This document shows, in pieces, positions 34,423 through 43,704 of a DNA stretch of 64,000 nt. The notes under the pieces were generated by a model, which saw only the letters and a program-made list of their open reading frames with translations, did no database searches and was not told where the DNA came from. The position numbers and the translations under genes were made by a program. Positions within the stretch are counted from its first letter, which is position 1; every line of letters starts with the position of its first letter. Origin of the DNA: Rhodoligotrophos sp. CJ14 (GTDB lineage: Bacteria; Pseudomonadota; Alphaproteobacteria; Rhizobiales; Im1); assembly GCF_038811545.1 (NCBI RefSeq), contig NZ_CP133319.1, forward strand, positions 4,414,001-4,478,000, given 5' to 3'.

Positions 34423-35880
34423 ATGGGCCTCATTCGAAGCGGCAATGCTTCCGGTGGAAAAATGAGCACGGTGCGGATACGGCCGCGCCGGTCGCTTCTC
34501 GGGCGCACAGTTCTGAGCCTCGCCTCTGGCGCCATTCTGTGCCTGCTGATGGGCGCGGGCCTGTTTGCTTATATCCATCACCTCTATGCTTCCGCCGGTC
34601 CGCTTGCCAAGCCGAAGCTGGTCTCCGTCGAACGCGGCTCCGGCATCCGCAGCATCGCCGAGCAACTGGAGAGCCAGGGCGTCATCAGGGACGCGCAGCT
34701 GTTCATGGCGGCGGTCCTTGTCACCAACAATGCCGCGAAACTGAAGGCGGGGGATTATCGCTTCCCGGCTGCCGTCAGCATGCGCGAGGTGCTGGACGAC
34801 CTCGTCACCGGCAAGGCGCTGGTCTACAAGCTCACGATTCCCGAAGGCTGGACCTCCCGCCAGGTCGTCGAGCGCGTGCGCGCCCATGAGGCGCTGGCCG
34901 GCGAGATCACCTCGGTCCCCGCCGAAGGCACGCTTCTTCCTGAGACCTATATTTTCGAGCGTGGCAAGGATCGCCAGGCGATCATCGATGAGATGGCCAA
35001 CGCACAGAAGCGCCTGCTGGATGAGCTCTGGCCAACACGCGCCGATGGCCTGCCGATCAAGACGCGCGAGGAAGCGATCACCCTTGCATCCATCGTCGAG
35101 AAGGAGACCGGTGTTGCCTCCGAGCGCCGGCAGGTGGCCGCTGTCTTCATAAACCGGCTCGTCAAGGGGATGCGCCTCCAATCCGACCCCACCATCATTT
35201 ATGGCCTTGTCGGTGGCGCGGGCAGCCTGGGGCGGCCGCTGACCCGCAAGGATATCGAGAGCAAGACCGACTACAACACCTATGTGATCAACGGCTTGCC
35301 GCCGACCCCGATCGCCAATCCGGGCCGTGCGGCGATTGAAGCTGTGCTCAATCCGGCGCAATCCTCTGATCTGTATTTCGTGGCCGACGGTACCGGCGGC
35401 CATGCCTTTGCGCCTAGCCTGAAAGCGCATCAGGAAAATGTCCGCAAATGGCGCCAAGTTGAGCGTGAGCGCCGCAAGCAGCAGGCGGTGGCTCTGGCCG
35501 CAGGGCAGCAAGCCGGCCCTGACGACGCCGACTCCGAGGAAGCGGATCCCGCAGATCAGCCAGCTGAGGAGAATGCCGCTGCCGGAGCGGCTCCGCAGCA
35601 GCCGGCCAGCACACCGGCCTCGGCGGCAGTGAAGGCTGCGGCCGCGGTTGCCGAGGAAACCGGCGCGGGCGAGCCGCCCGTGCCCACCGGCCGCCCTGCG
35701 GCTGGTCGTCCTGGGGCTCAGAACCCATCCGCGGATAAGACCGCCGATAAGCCTGCATCCGTGAAGGCGGCGAGGGCCGAGGATGCGGAGGCAAGCCCTG
35801 CGGCCAATGGGCCGGCGAGCCCCAATGAGCTGGGCCGCGTGCCGATCCCGGTTGCCAAACCGCGCATCCCGCGGCAGTAG
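34423..35880 (+). CDS. mltG: Endolytic transglycosylase MltG with long Ala/Pro-rich tail
   Basis: A 485-residue membrane enzyme that cuts nascent peptidoglycan strands. One N-terminal span (about residues 28-50) is followed by the YceG domain: a LysM-like part (VERGSGIRSIAEQLESQGVI) and the catalytic region ASIVEKETGVASERRQVA with the active Glu, then NRL..GMRLQSDPTIIYG. The domain ends near residue 345. A tail of about 140 residues rich in Ala, Pro and Glu follows, much longer than in Escherichia coli. The start is uncertain: ATG at 34462 is an alternative. Position after fabF is conserved in many proteobacteria. Confidence 0.92.
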   Translation: MGLIRSGNASGGKMSTVRIRPRRSLLGRTVLSLASGAILCLLMGAGLFAYIHHLYASAGPLAKPKLVSVERGSGIRSIAEQLESQGVIRDAQLFMAAVLVTNNAAKLKAGDYRFPAAVSMREVLDDLVTGKALVYKLTIPEGWTSRQVVERVRAHEALAGEITSVPAEGTLLPETYIFERGKDRQAIIDEMANAQKRLLDELWPTRADGLPIKTREEAITLASIVEKETGVASERRQVAAVFINRLVKGMRLQSDPTIIYGLVGGAGSLGRPLTRKDIESKTDYNTYVINGLPPTPIANPGRAAIEAVLNPAQSSDLYFVADGTGGHAFAPSLKAHQENVRKWRQVERERRKQQAVALAAGQQAGPDDADSEEADPADQPAEENAAAGAAPQQPASTPASAAVKAAAAVAEETGAGEPPVPTGRPAAGRPGAQNPSADKTADKPASVKAARAEDAEASPAANGPASPNELGRVPIPVAKPRIPRQ

Positions 35881-35919
35881 TTCCCCATAAGAGTATTGGG
35901 CGCGGGGGCGCGATCACAC

Positions 35920-36804
35920 ATGCCTTTGACCAGCATGACCGGCTTTGCCCGGACGGACGGTGCTGACGGCGAGCTTGCCTGGCACTGGGAGATCCGTTCG
36001 GTCAACGGCAAGGGACTGGATATCCGCTTGCGGCTACCGCAGGGCTACGAGACGCTCGAGCCTCGTATCCGTGAGCAGCTCGCCGCCAAGCTGCGCCGCG
36101 GCAATTGTCAGATCAGCCTCACCGTCGAGGGCGGCGCGACCGCCCCGGAGGTGACGATCAACGAGCGCGCCCTTGAAGCAATTCTCGGTGCGATCGAGCG
36201 GCTCAACGGACGGGTGAGCCCGGAGCCGCCGCGCATCGAGGCACTGCTCGGCCTGCGCGGCGTTTTGGATGTGAAGGAGACCGGCAGAGATGGCCCGCCC
36301 GCGCCTGATGTGATCGAGCGCCTCATGGCAGGCTTCACCGCTTGTCTCGATGCTTTGGTGAGGGCGCGCACCGAGGAAGGCGCAAAGCTCGCCAACGTGC
36401 TTCATGAGCAGATCGATCAGATCGAGGCCTTGGCGATCGCGGCGCGCGATTGCCCGGCGCGCCAGCCCGACGCGATCAGGGCAAGGCTTGCCGAACAGGT
36501 GGCGCGTCTCACCGATCTCGGCAATCTCGACCCGCAGCGCCTCCACCAGGAGGCCGTGCTCTTGGCCGCCCGTGCCGATATTCGCGAGGAGCTCGACCGG
36601 CTCTTTGCCCATGTCGCCCAGGCGCGCCAGCTTCTCGCCGAGGGCAATGGCGTCGGCCGGCGCTTGGATTTTCTTGCGCAGGAGTTCAATAGAGAGGCCA
36701 ATACCCTCTGTTCGAAGTCGAATGACAGCGAGCTCACATCTATTGGCCTGGAGCTCAAGGCGGTGATAGACCAGTTGCGCGAACAGGTGCAGAACATTGA
36801 GTAG
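35920..36804 (+). CDS. YicC/YloC family endoribonuclease
   Basis: A 294-residue protein. The start MPLTSMTGFAR is the family N-terminus; the in-frame region before it lacks support. The N-terminal YicC domain (IRSVNGKGLDIRLRLP) and the C-terminal DUF1732 domain (GRRLDFLAQEFNREANTLCSKSND) are both clear. Escherichia coli YicC is an RNase that acts on small RNA and is placed beside gmk or rph in many genomes. The stop overlaps the gmk start by eight bases, so translation is probably coupled. Confidence 0.9.
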   Translation: MPLTSMTGFARTDGADGELAWHWEIRSVNGKGLDIRLRLPQGYETLEPRIREQLAAKLRRGNCQISLTVEGGATAPEVTINERALEAILGAIERLNGRVSPEPPRIEALLGLRGVLDVKETGRDGPPAPDVIERLMAGFTACLDALVRARTEEGAKLANVLHEQIDQIEALAIAARDCPARQPDAIRARLAEQVARLTDLGNLDPQRLHQEAVLLAARADIREELDRLFAHVAQARQLLAEGNGVGRRLDFLAQEFNREANTLCSKSNDSELTSIGLELKAVIDQLREQVQNIE

Positions 36805-37471
36805 ACCCGCCGATACCGCAGAAACCACCAGGCCGCGCCGCGGGCTGATGCTGGTCTTGTCCTCACCCTCCGGCGCGGGCAAATCGACCCTCACGCGCCT
36901 CCTCACCGAGGAGGAGCATCGCGCCGGCCGTCCCTTCCACCTGTCGATCTCCGTCACGACCCGGGCCAAGCGGCCGAGCGAGGTTGACGGCGTGCATTAT
37001 CACTTCATCAGCCGCGCCAGGTTCGAGAGCATGCGCGAGCATGGCGAGCTTCTGGAATGGGCAGAGGTGCACGGCAATCTCTATGGCACGCCGCGCGAGC
37101 CGGTGGAGCAGGCGCTCGAGCGCGGGCAGGATGTGCTCTTCGACATTGATTGGCAGGGCACGCTCCAGCTTTACGAGGCTGCGCGCCCTGACGTGGTGGC
37201 GGTCTTCGTGCTGCCGCCCTCGATTGCCGAGCTCAAGGCGCGTCTGGAGCGCCGGGCGGAGGATGCGACCGACGTCATTGCCCGCCGCCTCGCCAATACG
37301 CCCACCGAGCTCGAGCACTGGGTCGACTATGACTATGTCCTCATCAACCGCGATGTCGCCGAGGCCTTTTCGAACCTGAAGGCGATCCTGGCTGCCGAGC
37401 GCGTCCGCCGCACCCGCCAGCATGGACTGGCGGATTTCGTGAAAGACCTGCTGCGGGAACTCGAGGGCTAG
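36797..37471 (+). CDS. gmk: Guanylate kinase
   Basis: A 224-residue kinase converting GMP to GDP, needed for nucleotide supply and recycling of guanine nucleotides. The P-loop is SSPSGAGKST (about residues 22-31), and the GMP-binding region SVTTRAKRPSEVDGVHYHF and the segment DIDWQGTLQL are typical. The start is TTG at 36797, with AGGTG seven bases upstream, and lies inside the end of the yicC gene. The last gene of a plus-strand block. Confidence 0.95.
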   Translation: MSRPADTAETTRPRRGLMLVLSSPSGAGKSTLTRLLTEEEHRAGRPFHLSISVTTRAKRPSEVDGVHYHFISRARFESMREHGELLEWAEVHGNLYGTPREPVEQALERGQDVLFDIDWQGTLQLYEAARPDVVAVFVLPPSIAELKARLERRAEDATDVIARRLANTPTELEHWVDYDYVLINRDVAEAFSNLKAILAAERVRRTRQHGLADFVKDLLRELEG

Positions 37472-37612
37472 TCTAGGGCCGCTCTTCCTCGAATGCCGGT
37501 CTGTTAAAGCTAGCCTGGGCGGTGTTAGTGAAAAACGACGAGATCGATGACACCAGCTCATCCGGGTGATCGTCGCTGATCGACAATGACGTCGAACAGA
37601 GGGCCAACGCAG

Positions 37613-37822
37613 TCAAGGCCGCCACGCACTCTCCGACTTGCGTTCGTAATGGTCAAAGGCCTTGCACAGGCCGCCCAGCACTTCGGCTGACGTTTCGAAC
37701 ATCGCCTTGAACTGCGGATCATCCACCTTGTCTATATCCTCGCGCAGGTGATTGATCGTCTCCTCCAGACGCTGCTTCATCTTGCGCGTGCGATGGGTAG
37801 GGTCGTTGTCGCCAGGAGCCAT
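37613..37822 (-). CDS. Small conserved-looking protein of unknown function
   Basis: A 69-residue soluble protein I do not recognise. The second of two adjacent ATGs (37822) is chosen because AGGAGG precedes it at the better distance. The sequence is helical and charged (KMKQRLEETINHLREDIDKV), then DDPQFKAMFETSAEVLGGLCKAFDHYE, which suggests a small helical bundle or partner-binding protein. A single Cys is present. It lies between gmk (convergent) and uvrB (same strand, 91 bases upstream). The strong ribosome-binding site supports a real gene. Confidence 0.7.
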   Translation of the reverse strand: MAPGDNDPTHRTRKMKQRLEETINHLREDIDKVDDPQFKAMFETSAEVLGGLCKAFDHYERKSESAWRP

Positions 37823-37912
37823 CATATCCTCCTATCGATCATGACTGATGCGCTACGGGGAAAACGACGGCTCCGTCCGGCAGTTCCGATCAGATTGGCT
37901 GTGCCCTGCTCC

Positions 37913-40447
37913 TCAGCGCTTCGGGCCGCGATAGGTGCGCGTGCCAGGCTTGCCGCCGCTCGACCGCCCCGATGAGCGCCGCCCGCCCGGACGCACATTG
38001 CTGGCAAGCTTCTCCGGCTTTTCCGGCAAGGCCTCGCCCGCCCGCGGCGTGGCGCGGTCGGAGCCAAGGCCGATCTCGTCGAGATTGGGCAGAACCTTGC
38101 CCGAGGGCAGGATCGGGCGCCCCTTCGCATCCCGCGGCAAATGGGCGGCCTCGTCCCCATATTCGCGCACCTCGCGATAGGGAAGGCTGCCTTGGCGTGC
38201 AGCCGGCCCCGAGGCAGACGGCCGGCGGGCTTTGCCCTTGCCGCTCTTGCCATCGCCGTGACGGCCGGCTCTGTCCTCGACATCGCTCTGGCGCACGCTC
38301 GGATCTTCCAGGACCGCAAGCTCGGTGGCGCGCAGCCGCTTGACCTCGTCGCGCAACCGGGCGGCCTCCTCGAATTCGAGATTGGCGGCAGCCTCGCGCA
38401 TCCGCTTCTCGAGATCGGTGATGACCGCTTCGAGATTATGCCCGAAGGTTGCCGCCGTCTCGGCAAAGCCCGTGCCGACGGTCACGTGATCCTGCTCATA
38501 GACCGACGACAGAATATCGGAGATGCGCGCCCGCACCGATTCCGGCGTGATCCCATGCTCGGCATTATAGGCAAGCTGCTTTTCGCGCCGACGCGTGGTC
38601 TCGGCCAGCGCGCGCTCCATGGAGCCGGTGATTGTGTCCGCATAGAGGATCACCCGGCCGTCCACGTTTCGTGCCGCACGCCCGATGGTCTGGATGAGCG
38701 ACGTTTCCGAGCGCAGGAACCCTTCCTTGTCCGCATCCAGAATGGCAACCAGCGCGCATTCCGGAATGTCGAGCCCTTCGCGCAACAAGTTGATGCCGAC
38801 CAGCACGTCGAAGGCGCCGAGCCTGAGGTCCCGGATGATTTCGATACGCTCCAGCGTGTCGATATCCGAGTGCATATAGCGCACCCGGATGCCCTGCTCG
38901 TGCATATATTCGGTGAGATCCTCGGCCATGCGTTTGGTGAGCACGGTGACCAGCGCGCGATAGCCACGCGCCGCCACCTCCCGCACCTCCGCGATGAGAT
39001 CATCGACCTGCGTGGCGACCGGGCGGATCTCGACCGGCGGATCGACGAGCCCTGTGGGGCGAATGACCTGCTCGGCAAAGACGCCGCCCGTGCGCTCCAT
39101 TTCCCATGAGCCCGGGGTGGCCGAGACATAGATGGTCTGCGGCCGCATGGCATCCCATTCCTCGAAACGCAGCGGGCGGTTGTCGATCGCCGAGGGCAGA
39201 CGGAAGCCGAACTCCGCCAGCGTCGCCTTGCGGTTGAAGTCGCCCCGAAACATGGCGCCGATCTGCGGCACCGTCACATGGCTCTCATCGATGAAGACGA
39301 TGGCATTGTCGGGCAGATATTCGAAGAGGGTCGGCGGCGGCTCGCCGGGCTTGCGGCCGGTGAGATAGCGCGAATAATTCTCGATGCCGGCGCAGGAGCC
39401 TGTCGCCTCCATCATCTCCATGTCGAAGAGCGTACGCTGCTCGAGCCGCTGTGCTTCGAGAATGCGCCCCGCCCCATGGAACTCGTCGAGCCGCTTGCGC
39501 AGATCCTCCTTGATCAGGCGGATCGCCTGCTGCAGCGTGGGCTTGGGCGTCACGTAATGCGAATTGGCATAGACCTTGACCGTTTGCAGCTCCGCGGTCT
39601 TATGCCCCGTCAGCGGATCGAATTCGGTGATCTGCTCGATCTCGTCGCCGAACAGTGACAGGCGCCAGGCGCGATCCTCATAATGGGCGGGGAAGATCTC
39701 GATCGTGTCCCCCCGCACGCGGAAGGTGCCGCGCTGGAAACCAGCATCGCTGCGCTTGTATTGCAATGCCACGAGATCGGCGAGCAGGCGCCGCTGCTCG
39801 ATGCGCTCGCCCTGCGACAGCGAGAAGGTCATGGCCGAATAGGTCTCGACCGAGCCGATACCGTAGATGCACGACACCGAGGCGACGATGATCACATCAT
39901 CCCGCTCGAGCAGGGCACGGGTGGCCGCGTGGCGCATCCGGTCGATCTGCTCGTTGATCGAGCTTTCCTTCTCGATATAGGTATCCGTCCGCGGCACATA
40001 GGCTTCCGGCATGTAATAGTCGTAATATGAGACGAAATATTCGACCGCATTATCCGGAAAGAAGCTCTTGAACTCCCCATAGAGCTGAGCGGCAAGCGTC
40101 TTATTGGGCGCGAGCACCAGGGCAGGGCGTTGAGTGGCCTCGATGATCTTGGCCATGGTGAAGGTCTTGCCCGAGCCGGTGACGCCCAGCAGCACCTGGT
40201 CGCGCTCCTGCGTGCCGATGCCCTTGACCAGCTCGGCGATCGCCGTGGGCTGGTCACCGGCCGGCTGGTAGTCGGAGGCGAGCCTGAAGCGGATGCCGCC
40301 TTCGGACTTCTCCGGGCGTTCCGGCCGATGCGGCATGAACATCGCGAGATGTTCGGGCATCTGCGGCCGCATGGAGGCGAGCGCATCGAGCGAGGTGCCC
40401 GTGATCGGGCGGGCAGGGGCTTCGGAAAATCCGCGGGAACGTGGCAT
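37913..40447 (-). CDS. uvrB: Excinuclease ABC subunit B
   Basis: An 844-residue helicase-like damage-verification subunit of nucleotide excision repair. An N-terminal extension of about 50 residues precedes the core ([20 protein letters not shown]). Walker A is GVTGSGKTF; the DNA-clamping beta-hairpin is in [20 protein letters not shown]; the Walker B region is [16 protein letters not shown]; and motifs V/VI include [10 protein letters not shown] and [10 protein letters not shown]. The UvrC-binding UVR motif is near residue 675, followed by a basic, Gly/Ser-rich tail of about 140 residues. It is longer than the 673 residues of Escherichia coli at both ends. The start at 40447 is the best of several. 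Confidence 0.95.
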   Translation of the reverse strand: MPRSRGFSEAPARPITGTSLDALASMRPQMPEHLAMFMPHRPERPEKSEGGIRFRLASDYQPAGDQPTAIAELVKGIGTQERDQVLLGVTGSGKTFTMAKIIEATQRPALVLAPNKTLAAQLYGEFKSFFPDNAVEYFVSYYDYYMPEAYVPRTDTYIEKESSINEQIDRMRHAATRALLERDDVIIVASVSCIYGIGSVETYSAMTFSLSQGERIEQRRLLADLVALQYKRSDAGFQRGTFRVRGDTIEIFPAHYEDRAWRLSLFGDEIEQITEFDPLTGHKTAELQTVKVYANSHYVTPKPTLQQAIRLIKEDLRKRLDEFHGAGRILEAQRLEQRTLFDMEMMEATGSCAGIENYSRYLTGRKPGEPPPTLFEYLPDNAIVFIDESHVTVPQIGAMFRGDFNRKATLAEFGFRLPSAIDNRPLRFEEWDAMRPQTIYVSATPGSWEMERTGGVFAEQVIRPTGLVDPPVEIRPVATQVDDLIAEVREVAARGYRALVTVLTKRMAEDLTEYMHEQGIRVRYMHSDIDTLERIEIIRDLRLGAFDVLVGINLLREGLDIPECALVAILDADKEGFLRSETSLIQTIGRAARNVDGRVILYADTITGSMERALAETTRRREKQLAYNAEHGITPESVRARISDILSSVYEQDHVTVGTGFAETAATFGHNLEAVITDLEKRMREAAANLEFEEAARLRDEVKRLRATELAVLEDPSVRQSDVEDRAGRHGDGKSGKGKARRPSASGPAARQGSLPYREVREYGDEAAHLPRDAKGRPILPSGKVLPNLDEIGLGSDRATPRAGEALPEKPEKLASNVRPGGRRSSGRSSGGKPGTRTYRGPKR

Positions 40448-40558
40448 GAGCGGAATATAGGGTGAACAGCCGGTGCCGTGAAGCCGTCTATGTAGCGGTT
40501 GACGGAGCAACCCGGTTTGGACGCGGAAGGACGTTCCTCCGCGAGCGGACCGGTCGCC

Positions 40559-40987
40559 TCACTCTTCGGGCGGAACGCTCGCGCGCCCGCGCATGGCTTT
40601 GACTGTGCCACGCCGAGACTTGGCCGCGAGCCGTCTTTGCTTGGAGGCCAGAGTCGGCCGGGTGGGGCGGCGGATGATCGGCCGCACGGCCGCCTGCTGC
40701 AAGATCTCAACGAGGCGGGCAACCGCATCCTCGCGATTGCGCTCCTGGGTGCGGAACCGCGCTGCCGTGATGACGATGACTCCCTCCTTGGTGAGCTTGC
40801 GGCCGGCCAGCCGGGCGGCGCGCTCCTTGAGGGCCTCGGGCAGGTTCGCCGACCCGGCGAGGTCGAACCGGATCTGCACGGCCGTCGCGACCTTGTTCAC
40901 ATTCTGCCCGCCGGGGCCGGATGCACGGATGAAGCTTTCCTCGATTTCGCCCTCGTCGATGGCGATGGTGTCCGTGATGGGGATCAT
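40559..40987 (-). CDS. arfB: Alternative ribosome-rescue factor / peptidyl-tRNA hydrolase ArfB
   Basis: A 142-residue protein of the class I release factor family that frees stalled ribosomes. The catalytic GGQ is in ASGPGGQNVNKVAT (about residues 22-35), and the C-terminal basic tail that enters the mRNA channel is clear (RPTLASKQRRLAAKSRRG). The start MIPITDTIAID at 40987 is the family N-terminus. It lies between uvrB and an AHSA1-domain gene on the same strand, with 76 bases before it. tmRNA was not seen in this window, so redundancy cannot be judged. Confidence 0.92.
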   Translation of the reverse strand: MIPITDTIAIDEGEIEESFIRASGPGGQNVNKVATAVQIRFDLAGSANLPEALKERAARLAGRKLTKEGVIVITAARFRTQERNREDAVARLVEILQQAAVRPIIRRPTRPTLASKQRRLAAKSRRGTVKAMRGRASVPPEE

Positions 40988-41063
40988 GGGGCTGGTGAAC
41001 TCAATTTGCGCCGGCCCGTAACGGAATATCACATCTCCTTTGCGGGTTCGCCCTGGGAGGGCG

Positions 41064-41504
41064 CTAAAAAGCGCCGCCCGCGCGCAGATTGATGCCATAT
41101 TCCAGGTAGGCTTTGAGGCAGCACATCATGTGCATCCAGCCGCCCGCATTGCCATGCGAGGCCTCGCGTTCATCAGGCGTATCGCGCCAGCCGCTTTCGC
41201 TGATCTGGACCAAGGTGTTGTCGCCATCCAGCGGCTGAAAGACCATCCGCACCTTGATCAGGTGATCACCGCTCGGGGCATCCCATTCGAACACGATGCG
41301 TTCCTGCCGCACGACCTCGCGCACGATCACGTCATGCTCGCCCGGCACTTCCGCAAAACGCCATTTGACGGTTGTGCCCTCGACGAGTGGTGCGCTTGCC
41401 GCCGCAACGAAATAGCGGCTGAGTTTTTCAGGTGCGACGACCGCACCGAAGACCTCAGCCACCGGCTTCCTGATCTTCAGCTGCACCTCATATGTGGGTT
41501 TCAT
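41064..41504 (-). CDS. SRPBCC/AHSA1 domain protein
   Basis: A 146-residue single-domain protein of the START-like (SRPBCC) fold, which binds hydrophobic ligands in a deep cavity. The beginning (YEVQLKIRKPVAEVFGAVVAPEKLSRYF) and the GW..ML..LK..LE end pattern (GGWMHMMCCLKAYLEYG) are typical of the AHSA1 branch. It is divergent from an ArsR gene 51 bases away, the standard partnership of this family. The ArsR protein probably represses both through a palindrome between them. The ligand is unknown. Confidence 0.88.
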   Translation of the reverse strand: MKPTYEVQLKIRKPVAEVFGAVVAPEKLSRYFVAAASAPLVEGTTVKWRFAEVPGEHDVIVREVVRQERIVFEWDAPSGDHLIKVRMVFQPLDGDNTLVQISESGWRDTPDEREASHGNAGGWMHMMCCLKAYLEYGINLRAGGAF

Positions 41505-41537
41505 GGGCCCTGACCTCCGGTTGCTGTGGTCTCCATA

Positions 41538-41557
41538 ATGTTATAAAAACATAACAT
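41538..41557. promoter_or_regulatory. Candidate ArsR operator overlapping the start codon
   Basis: Perfect arms ATGTTAT (41538-41544) and ATAACAT (41551-41557) with a six-base AT-rich centre lie between the divergent AHSA1 and ArsR genes. The right arm contains the first two bases of the ArsR start codon, so binding would block both transcription and, if the transcript is short-leadered, its own start. Confidence 0.65.
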
Positions 41558-41885
41558 GTCAACCATCGCTGATGACGACAGGGTTTTCAAAGCGCTCGCC
41601 AATGCGCGAAGGCGGGCGCTACTCGATTGTCTGAGGGAGGGGCCGCGCACCACTGGCGCCCTATGCGAGCACTTTGCCGATATGGACCGCTGCACCGTGA
41701 TGCAGCATCTGAAGGCCTTGGAGGACGCTGACCTTGTCATCGTGAAGCGGCAGGGCCGCGAGCGTTGGAACTATCTCAACGCGCTGCCGATCAAGCAGAT
41801 CTATGACCGCTGGATCAGCCACTATGCCGGCCACAGCCTCAGTATTCTCGATCGGCTGAGATCGGATCTGGAGGGGGACGCCTGA
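41556..41885 (+). CDS. ArsR family transcriptional regulator
   Basis: A 109-residue winged-helix repressor. The DNA-binding part is typical (DDRVFKALANARRRALLDCLREGPRTTGALC then CTVMQHLKALEDADLVIVKRQGRERWNYLN). There is no CXC metal motif, so it belongs to the metal-independent branch (SdpR-like) usually paired with AHSA1 genes. The ATG lies inside a palindrome and has no Shine-Dalgarno, so translation may be leaderless. It likely controls itself and the divergent AHSA1 gene. Confidence 0.85.
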   Translation: MSTIADDDRVFKALANARRRALLDCLREGPRTTGALCEHFADMDRCTVMQHLKALEDADLVIVKRQGRERWNYLNALPIKQIYDRWISHYAGHSLSILDRLRSDLEGDA

Positions 41886-42017
41886 ATGACCTCCTTCGAG
41901 ACCCCGGCCTTGCGCAGCACAGCCTCGTTACAATCGTGCAGCTGGATGAAGCCAAGCTGCTGCCCCTGCTCGAGGGGCCGGAAATCTCCCGCATCCTCTT
42001 TGCGTTGCGCCGCTTGC

Positions 42018-42677
42018 CTATTGCGCGACGAGGCATTCCTTGTTTGGGGAGTAGTTTTTGAGGCTGCAAGCCAAATTGAAATATTGCGGCTGCTGGTCCC
42101 AGAGCTCCTGTGGCAGGTTGGGATATTGGGCCAGCAATGCCTTGGCATCATCGAGCCGTCGCTCGACCGGCCGAATTTCGTAATTCCCGAGTGGAATATG
42201 CGCCACCACTGGCGGCGGGCGAAAATCGAAGGTCCCGATATATGCTGCCACACCGGGTTTGATAGTAAAGGCGAAGGACATCGGCTCTACGGGAACCATC
42301 AACTGTCCTGCTTTATCCACATAGGTCAGGAAGTAAGTCCCGGCTGGCAGGCTCTGGAGCACATACTCCACGTCACCCTGCTTATCTCTGCCGAACATCC
42401 AGTTCCCGCGAATCAGCTCAATGACCTTTCCACCTTGATCAGGGTGAATCAGCAGCCTCTTTTCCGTATCGACAGTCCAGAGTTCCAGCTTGTCGAATTT
42501 CGCAAGCTCGATGAGCGACTCGATCTGCAACCCGACGATCAGTACGCCATTTCCACCATCCTGGGCGATGGTGAGAGTACGGTCGGCGCTTTTATACAGC
42601 CGTGTCTTCTCAGTGGTCTTGCACGCGGTGATCAACAGGCATGCGAGCACGACTGTGCAAAGGCGCAACAGACGCAT
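42018..42677 (-). CDS. Putative lipoprotein of unknown function
   Basis: A 219-residue predicted lipoprotein. The signal peptide (MRLLRLCTVVLACLLITAC) ends in a lipobox with the acylated Cys at residue 19. The mature part is mostly beta-strand in feel, with SLPAGTYFLTYVDKAGQ and PGVAAYIGTFDFRPPP, and two Cys near the C-terminus that could pair. I do not recognise the family. The ATG at 42677 is chosen because it starts the signal peptide. It is divergent from the small membrane-protein gene at 42804 and stands alone. Confidence 0.72.
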   Translation of the reverse strand: MRLLRLCTVVLACLLITACKTTEKTRLYKSADRTLTIAQDGGNGVLIVGLQIESLIELAKFDKLELWTVDTEKRLLIHPDQGGKVIELIRGNWMFGRDKQGDVEYVLQSLPAGTYFLTYVDKAGQLMVPVEPMSFAFTIKPGVAAYIGTFDFRPPPVVAHIPLGNYEIRPVERRLDDAKALLAQYPNLPQELWDQQPQYFNLACSLKNYSPNKECLVAQ

Positions 42678-42803
42678 TATGATTCCCCCGAATCTCAGCC
42701 GCGGCCACTGTAAGCAATTGCTCGAATGGCTCAAGCGGCTGCTTGTGCGCCCAGCGAGCCTGTTGCTCGGCGAATGACGTCGGTAAGGTCCTAAGAGGTT
42801 TGG

Positions 42804-43013
42804 ATGCGCGCGATCGTTTGGGGGGCAGTGGGATTGGTGGTGGGCTACGCTCTTGGTGGGCTGTTAGCCTATACGCTCGTACATTTGCTGTCCCGGAATG
42901 TGCACGACAAGGATCTGGAAGCGCTCTCGACGGCGTTCTTCTTTGCCGGCCCGCTGCTTGGGCTGCTCGGCGGGGTTGCGGGCTTGCTCCTTGGTTTGCG
43001 CAAACCTGGGTGA
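42804..43013 (+). CDS. Small two-span membrane protein
   Basis: A 69-residue protein with two predicted membrane spans (about residues 4-30 and 45-65), both Gly- and Leu-rich, joined by a short charged loop (SRNVHDKDLEAL). AGAGG lies five bases before the ATG, supporting expression. I do not recognise it. The next gene, encoding a small exported protein, follows 54 bases later on the same strand, so both may form a unit. Confidence 0.62.
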   Translation: MRAIVWGAVGLVVGYALGGLLAYTLVHLLSRNVHDKDLEALSTAFFFAGPLLGLLGGVAGLLLGLRKPG

Positions 43014-43067
43014 CGGCGCCGGCGCTGCTTATCGGATGTGAATCGCCCGACTGGGTTGGAGGGGTAG

Positions 43068-43397
43068 ATGCGCGAGAGCCTGACCGTTGCGAGCGTCCTT
43101 GCTAGGCTTCTTCTGTGTCTCGGACTGCTCCTCTCACTTGCCCCAAGATTGAGCACGCCAGCGAATGCTGATTTCCAGGCGGGCATTCGCGACGCGCGTG
43201 ACGAATGCCTCCGCCGCCGCGGGCAATTCTGGACCACCGATTTGGGTTACGGCTGCAACAACACGGCCCATATGGGCGATTTTCACTGTGGTACCGGCAC
43301 ATGCTCTGATCGCGTGCAGACCGCGCCAATACCGCGACAGCCCGGAAATTTCGCAGCACCTTTCTCTGACCAGCCGCGCCAGTACTTTGGCCACTGA
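43068..43397 (+). CDS. Small exported Cys-containing protein
   Basis: A 109-residue protein with a signal peptide (about residues 1-34, a Leu-rich core ending STPANA) and a mature part of about 75 residues. It holds four Cys in a compact region (ECLRRRGQFW, GYGCNN, FHCGTGTCSDR), which could form two disulfides in the periplasm. GGAGG lies five bases before the ATG. I do not recognise the family. It follows a small membrane-protein gene. Confidence 0.65.
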   Translation: MRESLTVASVLARLLLCLGLLLSLAPRLSTPANADFQAGIRDARDECLRRRGQFWTTDLGYGCNNTAHMGDFHCGTGTCSDRVQTAPIPRQPGNFAAPFSDQPRQYFGH

Positions 43398-43468
43398 TCC
43401 AATCGCAAGCCGCGGTCTCGCCGAGCAGACCGTGTGTTGATTGTAAACGCGACCTTTGCGGGTATTTA

Positions 43469-43497
43469 TTGACGAAACCGTCCTATAGTTGTAAACA
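43469..43497 (+). promoter_or_regulatory. Sigma-70-like promoter candidate without a downstream gene
   Basis: TTGACG (43469-43474), a 17-base spacer and TAAACA (43492-43497) form a fair housekeeping-type promoter on the plus strand. A CTTCCA-TT-TGGAAG palindrome begins nine bases later, at or after the expected start of transcription. No convincing ORF follows. Confidence 0.4.
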
Positions 43498-43664
43498 GAT
43501 ATCCGCTTCCATTTGGAAGTGATTCAAGCGAGGGCCACCCGGCTTTTCGGTTCCCGCTCTATTTTCCGTTGCCTCGCCGCCGGTCATGGTCGCTGTGTTC
43601 GTCGGCTGGACAACTGCCAATCAAAGGCTGTCATTTTCATCACAATGCCCAGTATTGCGGGCAA

Positions 43665-43704
43665 GCGCATGATCCAGTTGGATGATCCTCCCTGGATCAT
43701 GCGC
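43665..43704. repeat. Inverted repeat with GCATGATCC arms
   Basis: GCGCATGATCCAG (43665-43677) and CTGGATCATGCGC (43692-43704) are perfect 13-bp arms with a 14-base centre. The GCATGATCC core recurs in the terminator at 56868 and near 52483, so it may belong to a family of short palindromic elements common in this order. Confidence 0.6.

Noticed and set aside
34342-35511. A 389-codon minus-strand frame over mltG
   Set aside because: Antisense shadow; mltG has its catalytic motif and membrane span.
41886-42713. A 275-codon plus-strand frame following ArsR
   Set aside because: Antisense to a lipoprotein gene with a clear signal peptide and lipobox.
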